Notes: generated by a model not told the origin, from the sequence alone. A stretch of 64,000 bases of DNA from Thermococcus sp. (GCA_027075325.1 JALTBN010000043.1:1634-65633); one strand, 5' to 3'. Positions 28,009 to 37,460 are shown, numbered from the stretch's first letter. Program-made: numbers and translations.

Positions 28009-31000
28009 ATGGTCAAGACGGATGTCAAGAAAAAGCGAAAAAAGGAAAAGTTTGAGAAGAAAAAGACCCACCAGGAGTCAGAGAGCATAAAGAAGCTTGC
28101 AGGGTGGTATCCAAAGCTGAAGACCTACGGGCTGGCACTCATAGTCCTTATTGCAGCCTACTATGGCTACCTGATGAGAGCCAAGAGCGCTAGGCTCAAA
28201 TACTTCATCGATCCTGATACGTTCTTCCACTACGAGATGTTCAGGCAGGCCGTCCACCACGGCGTCCCAAGCTATTTCCAGTTTGCGGACCCGCCTACAG
28301 GAATTAAAGTCGGAGGAAACGCTGGAATCTACGTAATCCCGGCCAAAGTTTACAACCTGATATTCAGCCACCTCGGCTATTCAGAGCTCCACTTCTTCAA
28401 GATATGGACACCCCTGGTCGCCGCCATAACCATCATCGGAATCTACCTCCTGGGAAGGAAGCTTCACTCGGAGTGGACCGGCTTTTGGGCCGCGCTGTTC
28501 CTGGCGTTCTCCTACGCCAACTACACGAAGACATATTCCGGAAACGCAAGGGGTGAGGCACCGTTCCTGATGTTCTTCGTCTTCGCCATACTCTCAATGG
28601 CTTACTACCTCGATACCAAGGTGGACTATAGAAACCTCTTCAAGGAAAAGAACGGGCTCCTGAAGGTCACATGGGGCATCCTTTTCGTCGCCTTCAGCTG
28701 GCTCTTCATGATAAGCTGGGGTGGAAGCCAGTTCGGTATCGGTGTCCTCCTGCTCTTCATGGCCCTGCACTCGATAGTTCTCTTCACCTTCGGAAAGATA
28801 AAAGAGCTCAGGCGCTTTACGATTGAGTTTTACTCCGCGATGCTGCTCGTCCTCCTGGGAGGCCTCTACCTGGCGAACGTTCCCCTCATAAGCTACAAAA
28901 ACTTCCTGGTGTTCTCCCTTGAAGTCTACGCGGCAATCCTTGTTCTCAATCTGGTGATGCTCTTCGGCGGCAGGATGGGCCTCAACTACTCGGACAAGAC
29001 CCACAGGCTCGGCACAGTTACGGGCATCGGCATTTTGGGCTTCCTGGGCGCGTACCTTTACTACGGCCCGGATCTGAAGAAGTTCATGGGAGGGGCATAC
29101 CAGTCCAACCCGCTCTACCAGACCGTTGCCGAGCTCGCCAAGACCCACTGGGCGGACGTTAAGAACGCCTTCAGCATCCACTACGTCCGCGGTGTTGGAC
29201 AGGACGGAAGCCTCTACATCCTATCCCTCATCGGGTTCAGCATACTGCTCCTCAGGATGTTCTGGAAGTATTACAAGGGAGACGCGACCGGCTATAAGGA
29301 GATGTTCCTGGCTGTGTACTACGGCGCCGCTACGTACCTCCTCTGGAGCGCGGTCAGGTTCAGCTTCCAGGCATCAGGTGCTGTTATACTCCTGGCGGGT
29401 CTCTTCCTTGGGGAACTCATCGTTATCATTGAGAGAATGAAGGACAGCGCCGGAACGAAGGCCCTCTACGCACTGGTGATAATCCTCCTCTTCCTGCCGC
29501 TACCGTTCATAGGCGCCAGGGACGTCAGCACACTCGCAAACGCCCAGGCCAAGAGCGAGGCCGTCCCCTCCAGCTGGCAGAACACCCTCCTGTGGATGAG
29601 GAACAGCACGAACCCGCTCGACAGCGCTACCAGCTGGTGGGACTACGGCTACTGGATTGAGTCGAGCCTGCTCAGCCACCGCAGGAGCTCCACCGACGGC
29701 GGACACGCTTACGACAGGAGGTATATACTTGCAAAGTTCTTCTCGCACAGCGGGAACGCTGGAGAGGTAGATTTTGAAGCTTGGGAGCTCAACTATCTCC
29801 TCGCCTGGCAGAGCGATATATTCAAGTTCAACGCCATAAGCTACCTCGGCGGAGCCATCACGTACGGCGAATACCACGGAACTTCCATGTTCATGCTCGT
29901 TGGCTCTCAGTACGGCTCAAGGATAGGATTCGACAACAAAACGAAGACGTACTACGTTCAGGTCATGTACTCGGCCACTCAGGCAAGGAACTACATCCCG
30001 GAGATGGTGGTTAACCTGCAGAACAACGGCGTCTTAAACCAGAGGAACCACAACCTGCCCGGTGCCCAGCTCATACCCTACGTTCTCTACGTCTACCCTG
30101 GAGGGTGGGGGATAATGGCGTACGATAAGATAGCCTTCAGCAACTTCGTGCAGCTTGCCTTCGGGGTCACCAACCCGGAGGACATAACGGACTCCCTCAA
30201 GCTCCGGGCCAACTTCAGGCTCGTTAAATCGACCGGAGACCTCAACACATACAAGTTTACTCCCTTCGGAGTTTACAGGATGGACGTACTGGTCAACGGG
30301 ACGGCCTCAAACGACACCTGGATCCCGATATACACATCCTTCATGGGCAAGGGCAGACTCGAACTCCGGGAGGGGAACACCACCGTTCCGCTGCTCGGCA
30401 ACCACACCTTCAAGCTCTACGTATCGGCCTTCGGAAGGGACGTTAAGAACGCCACGCTGCTGTTCGAGGCCTACAGGAACGGAACCCTCGTGAGTAAGGA
30501 AATCCTCGCCAGGAACCTCTACATAAACCACCTGAACGAGACCCCTATCACAGTCAGCATCGACGTTCCAAACGCCACCAGCTATAGAATGGTGCTCATC
30601 CAGGAGGGACCCGTTGGAGTTCTCGACGGCCCGGTTAAGGTCAACGGAAGGGAGGTCAACCCGAGCTTCCCGATTGCACCTGGGAAGAGCGGGGACCTGA
30701 GCCTAACAGCTGCCTTCAGGAAGGATTACAACAACGTCAACCTCACCCTCCGCGAGAGCATCGTCTATTACGTTACACCCAACGGGAGGGACATCTACAG
30801 CGACAAGTTCTACCTCGAACCCCATCAGGACATCATAGGGTACATCCCCGTTAAGAGCCTGAGCGTCAAGGCCGGCGACAATGAGATAACGGCCCACGTC
30901 AGCGTCCCAGCGGATGCATTCACCAAGTTCATCGACGAGCTCAAACAGAAGTACGGCAACAACGTGGTGATATACAGAACGAGGGTTGAGCCCATCTTCC

Positions 31001-31038
31001 TGACCCAGAAGGAGTACGTGATCTGGGAGGGAAGCTGA
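28009..31038 (+). CDS. aglB: Oligosaccharyltransferase catalytic subunit STT3/AglB
   Basis: About 1009 aa from ATG 28009 (GGGGGT 7 nt upstream); ATG 27991 overlapping the glmS stop as ATGA is the alternative. A basic cytoplasmic tail (KKKRKKEKFEKKK) precedes 11-13 membrane segments. The first catalytic acid motif is in IDPDTFFHYE near residue 72. The sequon-binding WWDYG motif is in TSWWDYGYW near 545, and DGGHAYDRRY follows. The long soluble C-terminal domain (to 1009) is of the archaeal long AglB type. Transfers lipid-linked oligosaccharide to Asn-X-Ser/Thr on exported proteins; many putative surface proteins in this window carry such sequons. Confidence 0.96.
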   Translation: MVKTDVKKKRKKEKFEKKKTHQESESIKKLAGWYPKLKTYGLALIVLIAAYYGYLMRAKSARLKYFIDPDTFFHYEMFRQAVHHGVPSYFQFADPPTGIKVGGNAGIYVIPAKVYNLIFSHLGYSELHFFKIWTPLVAAITIIGIYLLGRKLHSEWTGFWAALFLAFSYANYTKTYSGNARGEAPFLMFFVFAILSMAYYLDTKVDYRNLFKEKNGLLKVTWGILFVAFSWLFMISWGGSQFGIGVLLLFMALHSIVLFTFGKIKELRRFTIEFYSAMLLVLLGGLYLANVPLISYKNFLVFSLEVYAAILVLNLVMLFGGRMGLNYSDKTHRLGTVTGIGILGFLGAYLYYGPDLKKFMGGAYQSNPLYQTVAELAKTHWADVKNAFSIHYVRGVGQDGSLYILSLIGFSILLLRMFWKYYKGDATGYKEMFLAVYYGAATYLLWSAVRFSFQASGAVILLAGLFLGELIVIIERMKDSAGTKALYALVIILLFLPLPFIGARDVSTLANAQAKSEAVPSSWQNTLLWMRNSTNPLDSATSWWDYGYWIESSLLSHRRSSTDGGHAYDRRYILAKFFSHSGNAGEVDFEAWELNYLLAWQSDIFKFNAISYLGGAITYGEYHGTSMFMLVGSQYGSRIGFDNKTKTYYVQVMYSATQARNYIPEMVVNLQNNGVLNQRNHNLPGAQLIPYVLYVYPGGWGIMAYDKIAFSNFVQLAFGVTNPEDITDSLKLRANFRLVKSTGDLNTYKFTPFGVYRMDVLVNGTASNDTWIPIYTSFMGKGRLELREGNTTVPLLGNHTFKLYVSAFGRDVKNATLLFEAYRNGTLVSKEILARNLYINHLNETPITVSIDVPNATSYRMVLIQEGPVGVLDGPVKVNGREVNPSFPIAPGKSGDLSLTAAFRKDYNNVNLTLRESIVYYVTPNGRDIYSDKFYLEPHQDIIGYIPVKSLSVKAGDNEITAHVSVPADAFTKFIDELKQKYGNNVVIYRTRVEPIFLTQKEYVIWEGS

Positions 31039-31070
31039 GAGCTTCCTACCTATTTTTAACATCTTTTTAG
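31030..31070 (+). terminator. Stem-loop plus T tracts after aglB
   Basis: GGAAGCT-GAG-AGCTTCC is a perfect 7-bp hairpin that includes the aglB stop codon, followed by TATTTTTAAC and CTTTTTAG. T tracts alone suffice in archaea; the hairpin may also protect the 3' end. Confidence 0.55.
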
Positions 31071-31109
31071 GCCAAATATACCTGACCCAATTTCGGCGGT
31101 TTTGAAATC

Positions 31110-31784
31110 TCACCCAACTTTGACCCCCCTAACGGCCACAAACGCGGCCAGGCTCTTACACCTGGCAGAACACTTTTCATCCACCTTCTCCGCAATCCCC
31201 ATGAACGGCCAGAAGGACGGGAAGAATATAACGCCGGCGCTTTCGACCTCCTGGAACCCCGCATGCATGAGAAGTTCCTCAAGCTCGGCTGGAGTATAGA
31301 AACGGGCGTAGCGGTAGGCCGTCTCAACGAAAAGGCTCTTGAGCCTCTTGAAAAGAAACCATGCGCTCCTCCCGTTCATCGTCCCTATCAGAACCTCCCC
31401 TCCTGGCCTAAGAACGCGGTGGATTTCCTTCACGACCCGCTCTGGCTCGTGGATGAACTCGAACATGGTAACGCTGAGGACGAGGTCAAAACTCCCGTCT
31501 GGAAAGGGAAGGGAATATGCATCGCCCCTGATGCAGTTCAACCCTTTACTCCTGGCCACCCTTATCATTTCCTCGCTCGCATCCAGGCCAGTAACATTAA
31601 AGCCCCTCTTCTTCAGCTCAAGTGTGTAGTTCCCGGTGCCGCAGCCGAGGTCGAGGGCCCTTCCGGACTTCGTCCGGAGCATGGAGAACACAAGCCGTTT
31701 CTCTGTCCTGTCAACGTACCGGCCGGTTTTTGTCAGGTACCATGAGTCATAGCGACCGGCTATTCTGTCGAAGTACTCCGCCAT
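31110..31784 (-). CDS. Class I SAM-dependent methyltransferase
   Basis: 224 aa. Seven-strand methyltransferase motifs: LDLGCGTGNYTLEL (motif I, about 45), GLDASEEMI (acidic residue binding the ribose), and RGDAYSLPFPDGSFDLVLSV (motifs III-IV). The profile resembles the UbiE/Coq5-like Methyltransf_11 group; the acceptor is unknown. Its ATG immediately follows the stop of the thiamine-binding protein gene (TGAATG), in an operon order birA, adk, thiamine-binding protein, methyltransferase. Confidence 0.88.
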   Translation of the reverse strand: MAEYFDRIAGRYDSWYLTKTGRYVDRTEKRLVFSMLRTKSGRALDLGCGTGNYTLELKKRGFNVTGLDASEEMIRVARSKGLNCIRGDAYSLPFPDGSFDLVLSVTMFEFIHEPERVVKEIHRVLRPGGEVLIGTMNGRSAWFLFKRLKSLFVETAYRYARFYTPAELEELLMHAGFQEVESAGVIFFPSFWPFMGIAEKVDEKCSARCKSLAAFVAVRGVKVG

Positions 31785-32066
31785 TCAGACCCTCACCTTC
31801 CCCTCTATTGTCAGGGGCTTATCAACTCTGTCGTCTATCTTAAGGCTTATGACGACTCTTTTGGCTCCCGCCCGGAGGATGGCCTCATGGCAGACCCGGA
31901 CGAGATCGAGTATCTCCTCAACGGAACCTTCCACAACGGTTCCCATCGGGCAGACCTGGTATTTGAGACCGCTCTCCTTTATTACACCTATCACCGGCTC
32001 AAGGTACTTCCCAACGCTCGGGCTCTCCGTTCCCAATGGAAAGAGGCAGAGTTCTGCAACGGCCAT
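31785..32066 (-). CDS. MTH1187-family thiamine-binding protein
   Basis: 93 aa. MAVAELCLFPLGTESPSVGK and LKYQVCPMGTVVEGSVEEIL are the signature of the small MTH1187/YkoF-like (old DUF77) fold, which forms tetramers and binds thiamine. The role is probably vitamin binding or sensing in the cytoplasm. The ATG has AGGTGAT 3 nt upstream. Nine nt separate it from adk. Confidence 0.9.
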   Translation of the reverse strand: MAVAELCLFPLGTESPSVGKYLEPVIGVIKESGLKYQVCPMGTVVEGSVEEILDLVRVCHEAILRAGAKRVVISLKIDDRVDKPLTIEGKVRV

Positions 32067-32075
32067 ACCATCACC

Positions 32076-32750
32076 TCACTCATGCTCCTTCCTCTTCTCC
32101 TCGCGGGCATGAATATAGTCGAGCAGGGGCTGAATCCTCTTCCAGACCTCCGAGATGGGCCCATCCCCGTCAACCCGGACGTAGATGCCTTTGGCCCGGT
32201 AGAACTTTATGATGGGCTCCATGTTCCTGATGTAGATGTGGTAGCGCTTCCTGACGACCTCCTCCCTGTCGTCGGCCCTCTGAATGAGCTTTGAGCCGCA
32301 GACGTCACAGATTCCCGGGACTTTTGGGGGATTGTACTTAACGTGGTAGACGGCACCGCAGTTCGGGCATATCCTCCTCCCGGATATCCTCTCGACGCTG
32401 GTCTCTTCGTCAATGAAAATCTCAAGGGCCAGGTCAAGTCTGATGCCGTGGTCGAAGAGGTAGTTCTCAAGGGTTATCACCTGTTCAGGAGTTCGGGGGT
32501 AGCCATCCAGGATGAAGTTCTCCCTCTGACGCCGGAGCTTTGAGATTATGAGGGTGTTGACTATTGTGTCGGGGATGAGGTCACCCCTCTTCAAGTAGGA
32601 GTCCATCTCAATGCCGAGGGAGCTCCCATTCTCAATCTCAGTCCGGATTATGTCCCCTGAGGAGATATACCTGAGACCGTAGCGCTCCACTATGGTTCTG
32701 GAGTGCGTGCTCTTTCCGGAACCGGGGGGTCCGAATATCAGTATGTTCAC
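32076..32750 (-). CDS. adk: Adenylate kinase
   Basis: 224 aa from GTG 32750, which has GGTGAT 4 nt upstream and begins VNILIFGPPGSGKS as in Pyrococcus Adk; the ORF-track start 18 codons earlier is not supported. P-loop GPPGSGKST at 7-15, NMP-binding region (SSGDIIRTEI), LDGYPRTPEQV, and a zinc-binding LID with CPNC and CDVC. The zinc LID is common in thermophilic bacterial-type Adk. Interconverts ATP, ADP and AMP. The 3' end abuts the thiamine-binding protein gene. Confidence 0.95.
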   Translation of the reverse strand: MNILIFGPPGSGKSTHSRTIVERYGLRYISSGDIIRTEIENGSSLGIEMDSYLKRGDLIPDTIVNTLIISKLRRQRENFILDGYPRTPEQVITLENYLFDHGIRLDLALEIFIDEETSVERISGRRICPNCGAVYHVKYNPPKVPGICDVCGSKLIQRADDREEVVRKRYHIYIRNMEPIIKFYRAKGIYVRVDGDGPISEVWKRIQPLLDYIHAREEKRKEHE

Positions 32751-32800
32751 ATGAATCACCGGCATACTGTTGGAAAGAAAAGTTGAATAACTTTTTGCCC

Positions 32801-33517
32801 TCAAACCGGGCGGAGGGAAACATCACCGTAGAGGATGCGCTTCAGCTCGCCGCCGACCTCAAGGAGCAGCGACCCGTCGTCCAGAACATCCAGGGCCCTT
32901 CCCGTTACGGTGGTTTCCCCCTCAGTAATCCTGACGGTTCTCCCGAGGATAAACGTCCTCTCCCGTAAGCGGGCCATGAGGAGGTCTGGCCTCTCCCTGT
33001 AAATCCTATACCAGACGTCAAGGTGAAACAGAAGCCTCTCCAAAACACGCTCAATGGGAACAGTTTTTCCAAGCTCCATCATCATCGATGTGGCGCTTTC
33101 CCCGAGCTCCTGCGGAATGGGGTTGTTAACGTTCAGGCCTATCCCCAGAATAACGTATTCACTCCCCTTTCCTTCCGTGAGAACACCCGATATCTTCTTG
33201 TTACTGACCCAGACGTCGTTGGGCCACTTTATGCCGCCAGGAATGCCAAAGTCCAGTAGGGTATCCACAACGGCGAGTCCACCGATGAAGACCAGACGCG
33301 GATCGGGTTTTCCGGGTTTTAAGATGGCACTCAGCCACAATCCCCCATCCGGGGATGCCCAGCGCCTTCCAAGCCTTCCGCGCCCGGAACTCTGTCTCCT
33401 GGCAACTACAACGGTCCCCTCCGGGACTTCGAGGGCTATTCTCTTCGCGTACTCATTGGTCGAATCAACCTCCTCAAGGCGTATTATTCTAATCCCCACC
33501 ACTTTGGAGCTATCCAT
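32801..33517 (-). CDS. birA: Biotin--[acetyl-CoA-carboxylase] ligase, catalytic-only BirA
   Basis: 238 aa. STNEYAK, the biotinyl-AMP loop SSGRGRLGRRWASP, KWPNDVWV and the C-terminal beta domain of BPL are present. The N-terminal DNA-binding winged helix of bacterial BirA is absent, as in Pyrococcus horikoshii BPL, so it is an enzyme and not a repressor. Attaches biotin to the carrier protein of biotin-dependent decarboxylases/carboxylases. The gene ends 51 nt before adk and begins 9 nt after the ABC permease stop; it belongs to a long minus-strand series. Confidence 0.95.
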   Translation of the reverse strand: MDSSKVVGIRIIRLEEVDSTNEYAKRIALEVPEGTVVVARRQSSGRGRLGRRWASPDGGLWLSAILKPGKPDPRLVFIGGLAVVDTLLDFGIPGGIKWPNDVWVSNKKISGVLTEGKGSEYVILGIGLNVNNPIPQELGESATSMMMELGKTVPIERVLERLLFHLDVWYRIYRERPDLLMARLRERTFILGRTVRITEGETTVTGRALDVLDDGSLLLEVGGELKRILYGDVSLRPV

Positions 33518-33526
33518 TCTCCCACC

Positions 33527-34246
33527 TCAGTAGAGCCGTTTAAGGGCCCTGATTCCAAGGACGAAGAACAGGGCCGAGAAAACCGCCGTCCCAAGGACGG
33601 ATGGGACAAGCGGAGCAACCTCATAGTAATCGAGTATCGAGGAGCGGAGCGCTTCCACGAGATACGTTAGTGGCGTTGCGAGACCAACCGCCAGAAACCA
33701 GCGCGGAAAGAGCGTGAGTGAGGCGATAGCACCGCTTGTGAACATCATGGGCAGACGAATTATGTTGAGCCATGTCATGACGTTTATCGGGTTCTCCACT
33801 ACGAGGGACAACCATATTCCGAACGACGAGAAGCCAAAGCTCCCCAGGGTGATAACGGCAAGGGTGAGGAGGAGACTGTGAATGGGGTAGAGCATGAAGT
33901 GGACCAGAAGGGCGAGGGTAGTGATGCCAACGAAGATTCCAAAGACCGTCCCCACGAGGGCCTTTGCTAGGACTATCTCGCCGTAGCTTACTGGGGTTAT
34001 GAGGAGACGCTCAAAGGTTCTGAGTCTGCGCTCGAATATTATCGAGGACGAGACGAAGGAAGTGGTCGCGAAGAGGACGGATATGGAAACGAGGCCGGGC
34101 GCCAGATGGTCTATGTCCCCAAAGCGAACGACGAAGGCGAGGGTGAACACCAGGGGGAACACCAAACCCCAGCTGATGGAGCCCGGCTTCAGGAGGTACT
34201 CCTTCATCTCCTTGCGCATTATGGCAAGGACCTTCAAAGGGGACAC
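33527..34246 (-). CDS. ABC-2 type transporter permease
   Basis: 239 aa with six membrane segments (LVFPLVFTLAFVVRF, LVSISVLFATTSFVSSSI, LVGTVFGIFVGITTLALL and others) and the ABC-2 hallmark RLRTFERLLITPVSYGEIVLAKAL. GTG 34246 overlaps the ATPase gene by 13 bp; a TTG four codons in (GGGGGTGTCCCC before it) is an alternative. Partner of the ATPase encoded directly upstream; together an exporter of unknown substrate. Similar pairs in archaea are often called daunorubicin/multidrug exporters without proof. Confidence 0.9.
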   Translation of the reverse strand: MSPLKVLAIMRKEMKEYLLKPGSISWGLVFPLVFTLAFVVRFGDIDHLAPGLVSISVLFATTSFVSSSIIFERRLRTFERLLITPVSYGEIVLAKALVGTVFGIFVGITTLALLVHFMLYPIHSLLLTLAVITLGSFGFSSFGIWLSLVVENPINVMTWLNIIRLPMMFTSGAIASLTLFPRWFLAVGLATPLTYLVEALRSSILDYYEVAPLVPSVLGTAVFSALFFVLGIRALKRLY

Positions 34247-35169
34247 CCCCCGCAGAGGCTGGGCTTTTCGGAGGAACCCTCTGAAGTGAGTTCGAGGAAA
34301 ACGTCTTCTATGCTCGGGAGCTCTGTTGAGATGTGGAGAACGCGAAAACCGAGGGAGGTTTTAAGCCCCGCAAACTCCTCAAGGAAGGAGTCAACGTCGT
34401 CAACGTCAATCACCAGGTACTCGCCGTCAAAGTGGGGATTATAGGGATCCAGAAAATGAAGGAACTTGGTTGAGAGAGGTTCAACCATTATCCTAACCCT
34501 TACTTTCCCGCCGATGAGCTTCCTCAGTTCGCTCCTCTTTCCCACCGCCACTATCCTCCCCCTGTTGATTATGGCTATCCTGTGGGGCAGCTTTTCCGCT
34601 TCGGCCATGATGTGAGTGGTCAGGAACACCGTCTTCCCCCTTTTGTTGAGGATCCCGATCATCTCGCGTACCTGTCTCGCTGAGCGAACATCCAGGGCCT
34701 TGGTGGGTTCGTCCAGGAAGAGTACCGGCGGATCGTGAACGAGGGCAGCCGCTATGACAGTTCTCCTCTTGAAGCCCCCGCTCAATTTGCCGAACTTCTT
34801 CTTCGCCGGGAGCTGAAACTCCTCTATGAGCCCCTTCACGTTCTCCACCGGAGCACCGTAGAGCTCCGCCATGAACCGGAGGTTCTCCTCAACAGTGAGC
34901 TCGTCGTAGAGGTTGGATACCTCCTGGACCACCCCTATGCTGGCCTTAACTTTCCTCTTCTCGGTTTTAACGTTGTGGCCGTTAACATAGGCTTCTCCTT
35001 CGTCTATGGGGGTGAGGCCCGTTAGCATTCTAACGGTGGTCGTCTTCCCTGCACCGTTGGGGCCGAGAAAGGCGAAGATTTCACCGCGCTTGACCTCGAA
35101 GCTGATCCCGTCCACCGCGGTAAACTCACCGTAGCGCTTCGTGAGGTTCTTCGCCACTATCGCATTCAC
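34234..35169 (-). CDS. ABC transporter ATP-binding protein
   Basis: 311 aa from GTG 35169, which overlaps the stop of the beta-propeller gene as GTGA. Walker A GPNGAGKTTTVRML, signature KLSGGFKRRTVIAAALVHDP, Walker B VLFLDEPTKALDV, switch His in LTTHIMAEAEKLPH. The C-terminal 90 residues (RVRIMVEPLSTKFLHFLD) are the DUF4162-like extension of DrrA-type exporters. Drives the ABC-2 permease encoded just downstream. Confidence 0.94.
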   Translation of the reverse strand: MNAIVAKNLTKRYGEFTAVDGISFEVKRGEIFAFLGPNGAGKTTTVRMLTGLTPIDEGEAYVNGHNVKTEKRKVKASIGVVQEVSNLYDELTVEENLRFMAELYGAPVENVKGLIEEFQLPAKKKFGKLSGGFKRRTVIAAALVHDPPVLFLDEPTKALDVRSARQVREMIGILNKRGKTVFLTTHIMAEAEKLPHRIAIINRGRIVAVGKRSELRKLIGGKVRVRIMVEPLSTKFLHFLDPYNPHFDGEYLVIDVDDVDSFLEEFAGLKTSLGFRVLHISTELPSIEDVFLELTSEGSSEKPSLCGGCPL

Positions 35170-36497
35170 TCTCTCATCTCCCTCCAGGCAACGATGGCAA
35201 TGATAAGCAGGAGGAGCGCAAAAATGACCGAAACGTAACCCCACGGCGAGCTGGAGGAGCCGCTCTCGCCTTTTCCAGCGGGGACGGAGCTTGAGGAGGG
35301 TGAGGCAGGAGGACTCGCTGTCGTAGCGGGGGAAGGCGTGGATGATGTGGGGGACACTGAAGGACTCCCGCTTTGAGAGGATGAAACGGTGCTGGTGGTA
35401 GTGGGCGGAGAGGAGGTCGAGGGGATCGATGTCGAACTGGCAGTAGAAGCGGGCCGGCGGTCAATGAAGTATATCGTCCCCTGACAGTTGACAGTCTCGA
35501 ACGTCCTGTCCGCGACGGCCATGAAGCGACCGCTCCCGCTCATTGCCACGACGCTTATGCTCCTGTTGTCGTCAAACTCCCAGAGAAGCTCTCCATTGGG
35601 AGATATGAAGATGGCCTCCTGTCCACCGCCTCCCGCGAGGAGGTAGCCGTCCCGAATCGCCACGTGCCAGAGGGGGCTGAAGAATGGCAGGCTGTAGGCG
35701 GGCGAGCCGTTGAGGAAAAATGCATCGACTTCCCCGATGTCGCCAACGACGGCCAGATAGTTCCCATCAAGGTCAACATCCCTCACGTAGCCGTCGAAGT
35801 GCTTTTTCCAGATTATTGTGCCGTTGGTTGAGAGAAGGTAGACGTTGGAGGTAACAGCCTCGTCGGTGTGGATGACCAGGACCGCGAGGCGGTTTCCCGA
35901 GAGCGAAATTCTCCAGACCCTTCCACCGAGGCTCTGGTTCCAGAGGCTCTTCCCGCTGATACTGTAAGCACCAACAAGACCAGCATCGTTTCCAAAGTAG
36001 ATGGTTCCTCCGTCAAGGATAGTGCCCCATATTGGGGCCCCGGTGTTCCTCTTCCAGACCAGGCCCGCTCCCCTCTTGAAGAGGTAGAGCCAGCCGTCGT
36101 TGCTCCCGGCCACGAAAGTCTCTCCGTCAGGACTTATGTCGACTGCCCAGACCTGATCCCCTGTCTTGTATTCGAAAAGGGGTTTTCCTCGGGGGGAAAA
36201 GAGCTGCACGAAGAAGCCCTTGGTTCCGGCCACCACGTAATTGTTGTCGCTTATCGCGATGGAGTAGGCGAAGCCCCTGCTTGGAACCTTGTAAACCCTG
36301 CTTCCATTGGGAGAGAGAAGGAGAACGTCGTAGCCGAATCCTGCCGCGGTGTAACCTTCATCGTTTATTGAGAGGGAGAAGACCATACACGCGTCGCTGT
36401 ACGTCCAGGTCCAGGAAGGCTCCGCCGTCGCGTGGGGGGTGAGCAGAATCACCGCCAGAAGGAGTGCGATGAGGAGTACTCTCTTCACTTCTTCCAC
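35166..36497 (-). CDS. Membrane-anchored beta-propeller (PQQ/WD-like) surface protein
   Basis: 443 aa. Signal peptide near residues 1-25 (RVLLIALLLAVILLTPHATA), then about seven repeats of roughly 40 residues (VWAVDISPDGETFVAGSNDG, LYLFKRGAGLVWKRNTG) making a propeller to about 340. A Ser/Thr/Pro-rich stalk of about 70 residues follows, then one C-terminal membrane helix (WGYVSVIFALLLLIIAIVAW) and REMRE. Unlike the 24226 gene there is no CGP-CTERM. It is translationally coupled to the ABC exporter through the GTGA overlap, so it may be an accessory sensor or substrate-binding component; that is inference. Confidence 0.85.
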   Translation of the reverse strand: MEEVKRVLLIALLLAVILLTPHATAEPSWTWTYSDACMVFSLSINDEGYTAAGFGYDVLLLSPNGSRVYKVPSRGFAYSIAISDNNYVVAGTKGFFVQLFSPRGKPLFEYKTGDQVWAVDISPDGETFVAGSNDGWLYLFKRGAGLVWKRNTGAPIWGTILDGGTIYFGNDAGLVGAYSISGKSLWNQSLGGRVWRISLSGNRLAVLVIHTDEAVTSNVYLLSTNGTIIWKKHFDGYVRDVDLDGNYLAVVGDIGEVDAFFLNGSPAYSLPFFSPLWHVAIRDGYLLAGGGGQEAIFISPNGELLWEFDDNRSISVVAMSGSGRFMAVADRTFETVNCQGTIYFIDRRPASTASSTSIPSTSSPPTTTSTVSSSQSGSPSVSPTSSTPSPATTASPPASPSSSSVPAGKGESGSSSSPWGYVSVIFALLLLIIAIVAWREMRE

Positions 36498-36546
36498 CAG
36501 GGAAGAGTTGAAGGGGGCTCTTAAATCGTTAACGGTCGAAGGAAAA

Positions 36547-36583
36547 ACTTAAATCCTCCACGAATATATCACTCCCGGTGATT
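36547..36583 (+). promoter_or_regulatory. FBP aldolase promoter with Thermococcales glycolytic motif (TGM)
   Basis: The TATA-like box ACTTAAAT is at 36547-36554. Downstream, TATCAC-TCCCG-GTGATT (36567-36583) matches the TGM consensus TATCAC-N5-GTGATA except for the last base. TGM is bound by the sugar-responsive regulator TrmBL1/Tgr. A site downstream of TATA, overlapping the TSS, is the arrangement that represses glycolytic genes when sugar is absent. GGTGAT inside the motif doubles as the ribosome site. Confidence 0.85.
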
Positions 36584-36586
36584 AGT

Positions 36587-37432
36587 ATGGACGCATACCA
36601 GAGCGTTGGTGTTAGGAGAAGGCTGAAGAGGTTCTTCCGCAGGGATGGAAGGGCGCTGATATTCGCGATGGACCACGGTTTCGAGCACGGGCCGACGGAT
36701 TTCGAGCCCGTCTGGGAGCATGTAAACCCAAGGGTCATTGTGAGAAAGGTCATGAGGGCTGGCATTGACGGCGTCATGATGCTCCCCGGCATCGTCAGGA
36801 TGGCCGGGGACGAGGTCAAGCCTGACAGGGGGCTCATGGTAAAACTAACCAGCAAGACCGGCCTGAGGCCGAAGGATGACCAGCTCCTCCAGAGCCAGCT
36901 CGGCTACGTTGAGGACGCGATAAAGCTGGGCGCGGATGCCATAGCTGCGACCGTTTACTGGGGTTCACCACAGGAGGACGTTATGATGCGCCAGTTCGCA
37001 GAGATAGCGAGCTACGCCCATGATTTAGGCTTCCCGGTTGTCCAGTTCGCCTATCCGAGAGGACCGTACATAAACGAAAAGTACGGCTCAAAGGAGGACT
37101 ACCGCGTTGTTATGTATGGGGCCAGGGCGGCGGCGGAAACCGGCGCCGACATGATAAAGACCTACTGGACGGGTTCAAGGGAGACCTTCTCCAGGGTCGT
37201 TGATGCGGCAGCTGGGGTTCCAGTTTTACTCAGCGGGGGCGCAAAGACCGAGAACCCAGTTGACTTCCTGAAGGTAGTTTACGAAGTGATAGAAGCCGGA
37301 GGAGCGGGTGCCGTAGTCGGGAGGAACATCTTCCAGCGCGAAAACCCCGAGCCTATGATAAAGGCCCTCCTCCGCGTGGTCCACAGGAACGAAGAGCCCG
37401 AAGAGGCCGCCAAAGCCGAAGGGCTTCTATGA
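36587..37432 (+). CDS. Class I fructose-1,6-bisphosphate aldolase, archaeal (DhnA) type
   Basis: 281 aa from ATG 36587, the exact length of the Pyrococcus furiosus enzyme, whose N-terminus [20 protein letters not shown] is shared. [10 protein letters not shown] is the signature; the Schiff-base Lys is in [11 protein letters not shown] near 190; LSGGAKT and [14 protein letters not shown] bind phosphate. Cleaves FBP in the modified Embden-Meyerhof pathway and can run in reverse. Monocistronic with a TGM-type operator. The stop is followed by a seven-T tract at 37441-37447. Confidence 0.96.
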   Translation: MDAYQSVGVRRRLKRFFRRDGRALIFAMDHGFEHGPTDFEPVWEHVNPRVIVRKVMRAGIDGVMMLPGIVRMAGDEVKPDRGLMVKLTSKTGLRPKDDQLLQSQLGYVEDAIKLGADAIAATVYWGSPQEDVMMRQFAEIASYAHDLGFPVVQFAYPRGPYINEKYGSKEDYRVVMYGARAAAETGADMIKTYWTGSRETFSRVVDAAAGVPVLLSGGAKTENPVDFLKVVYEVIEAGGAGAVVGRNIFQRENPEPMIKALLRVVHRNEEPEEAAKAEGLL

Positions 37433-37460
37433 GCTTCAACTTTTTTTATTCTCGCAGCGA

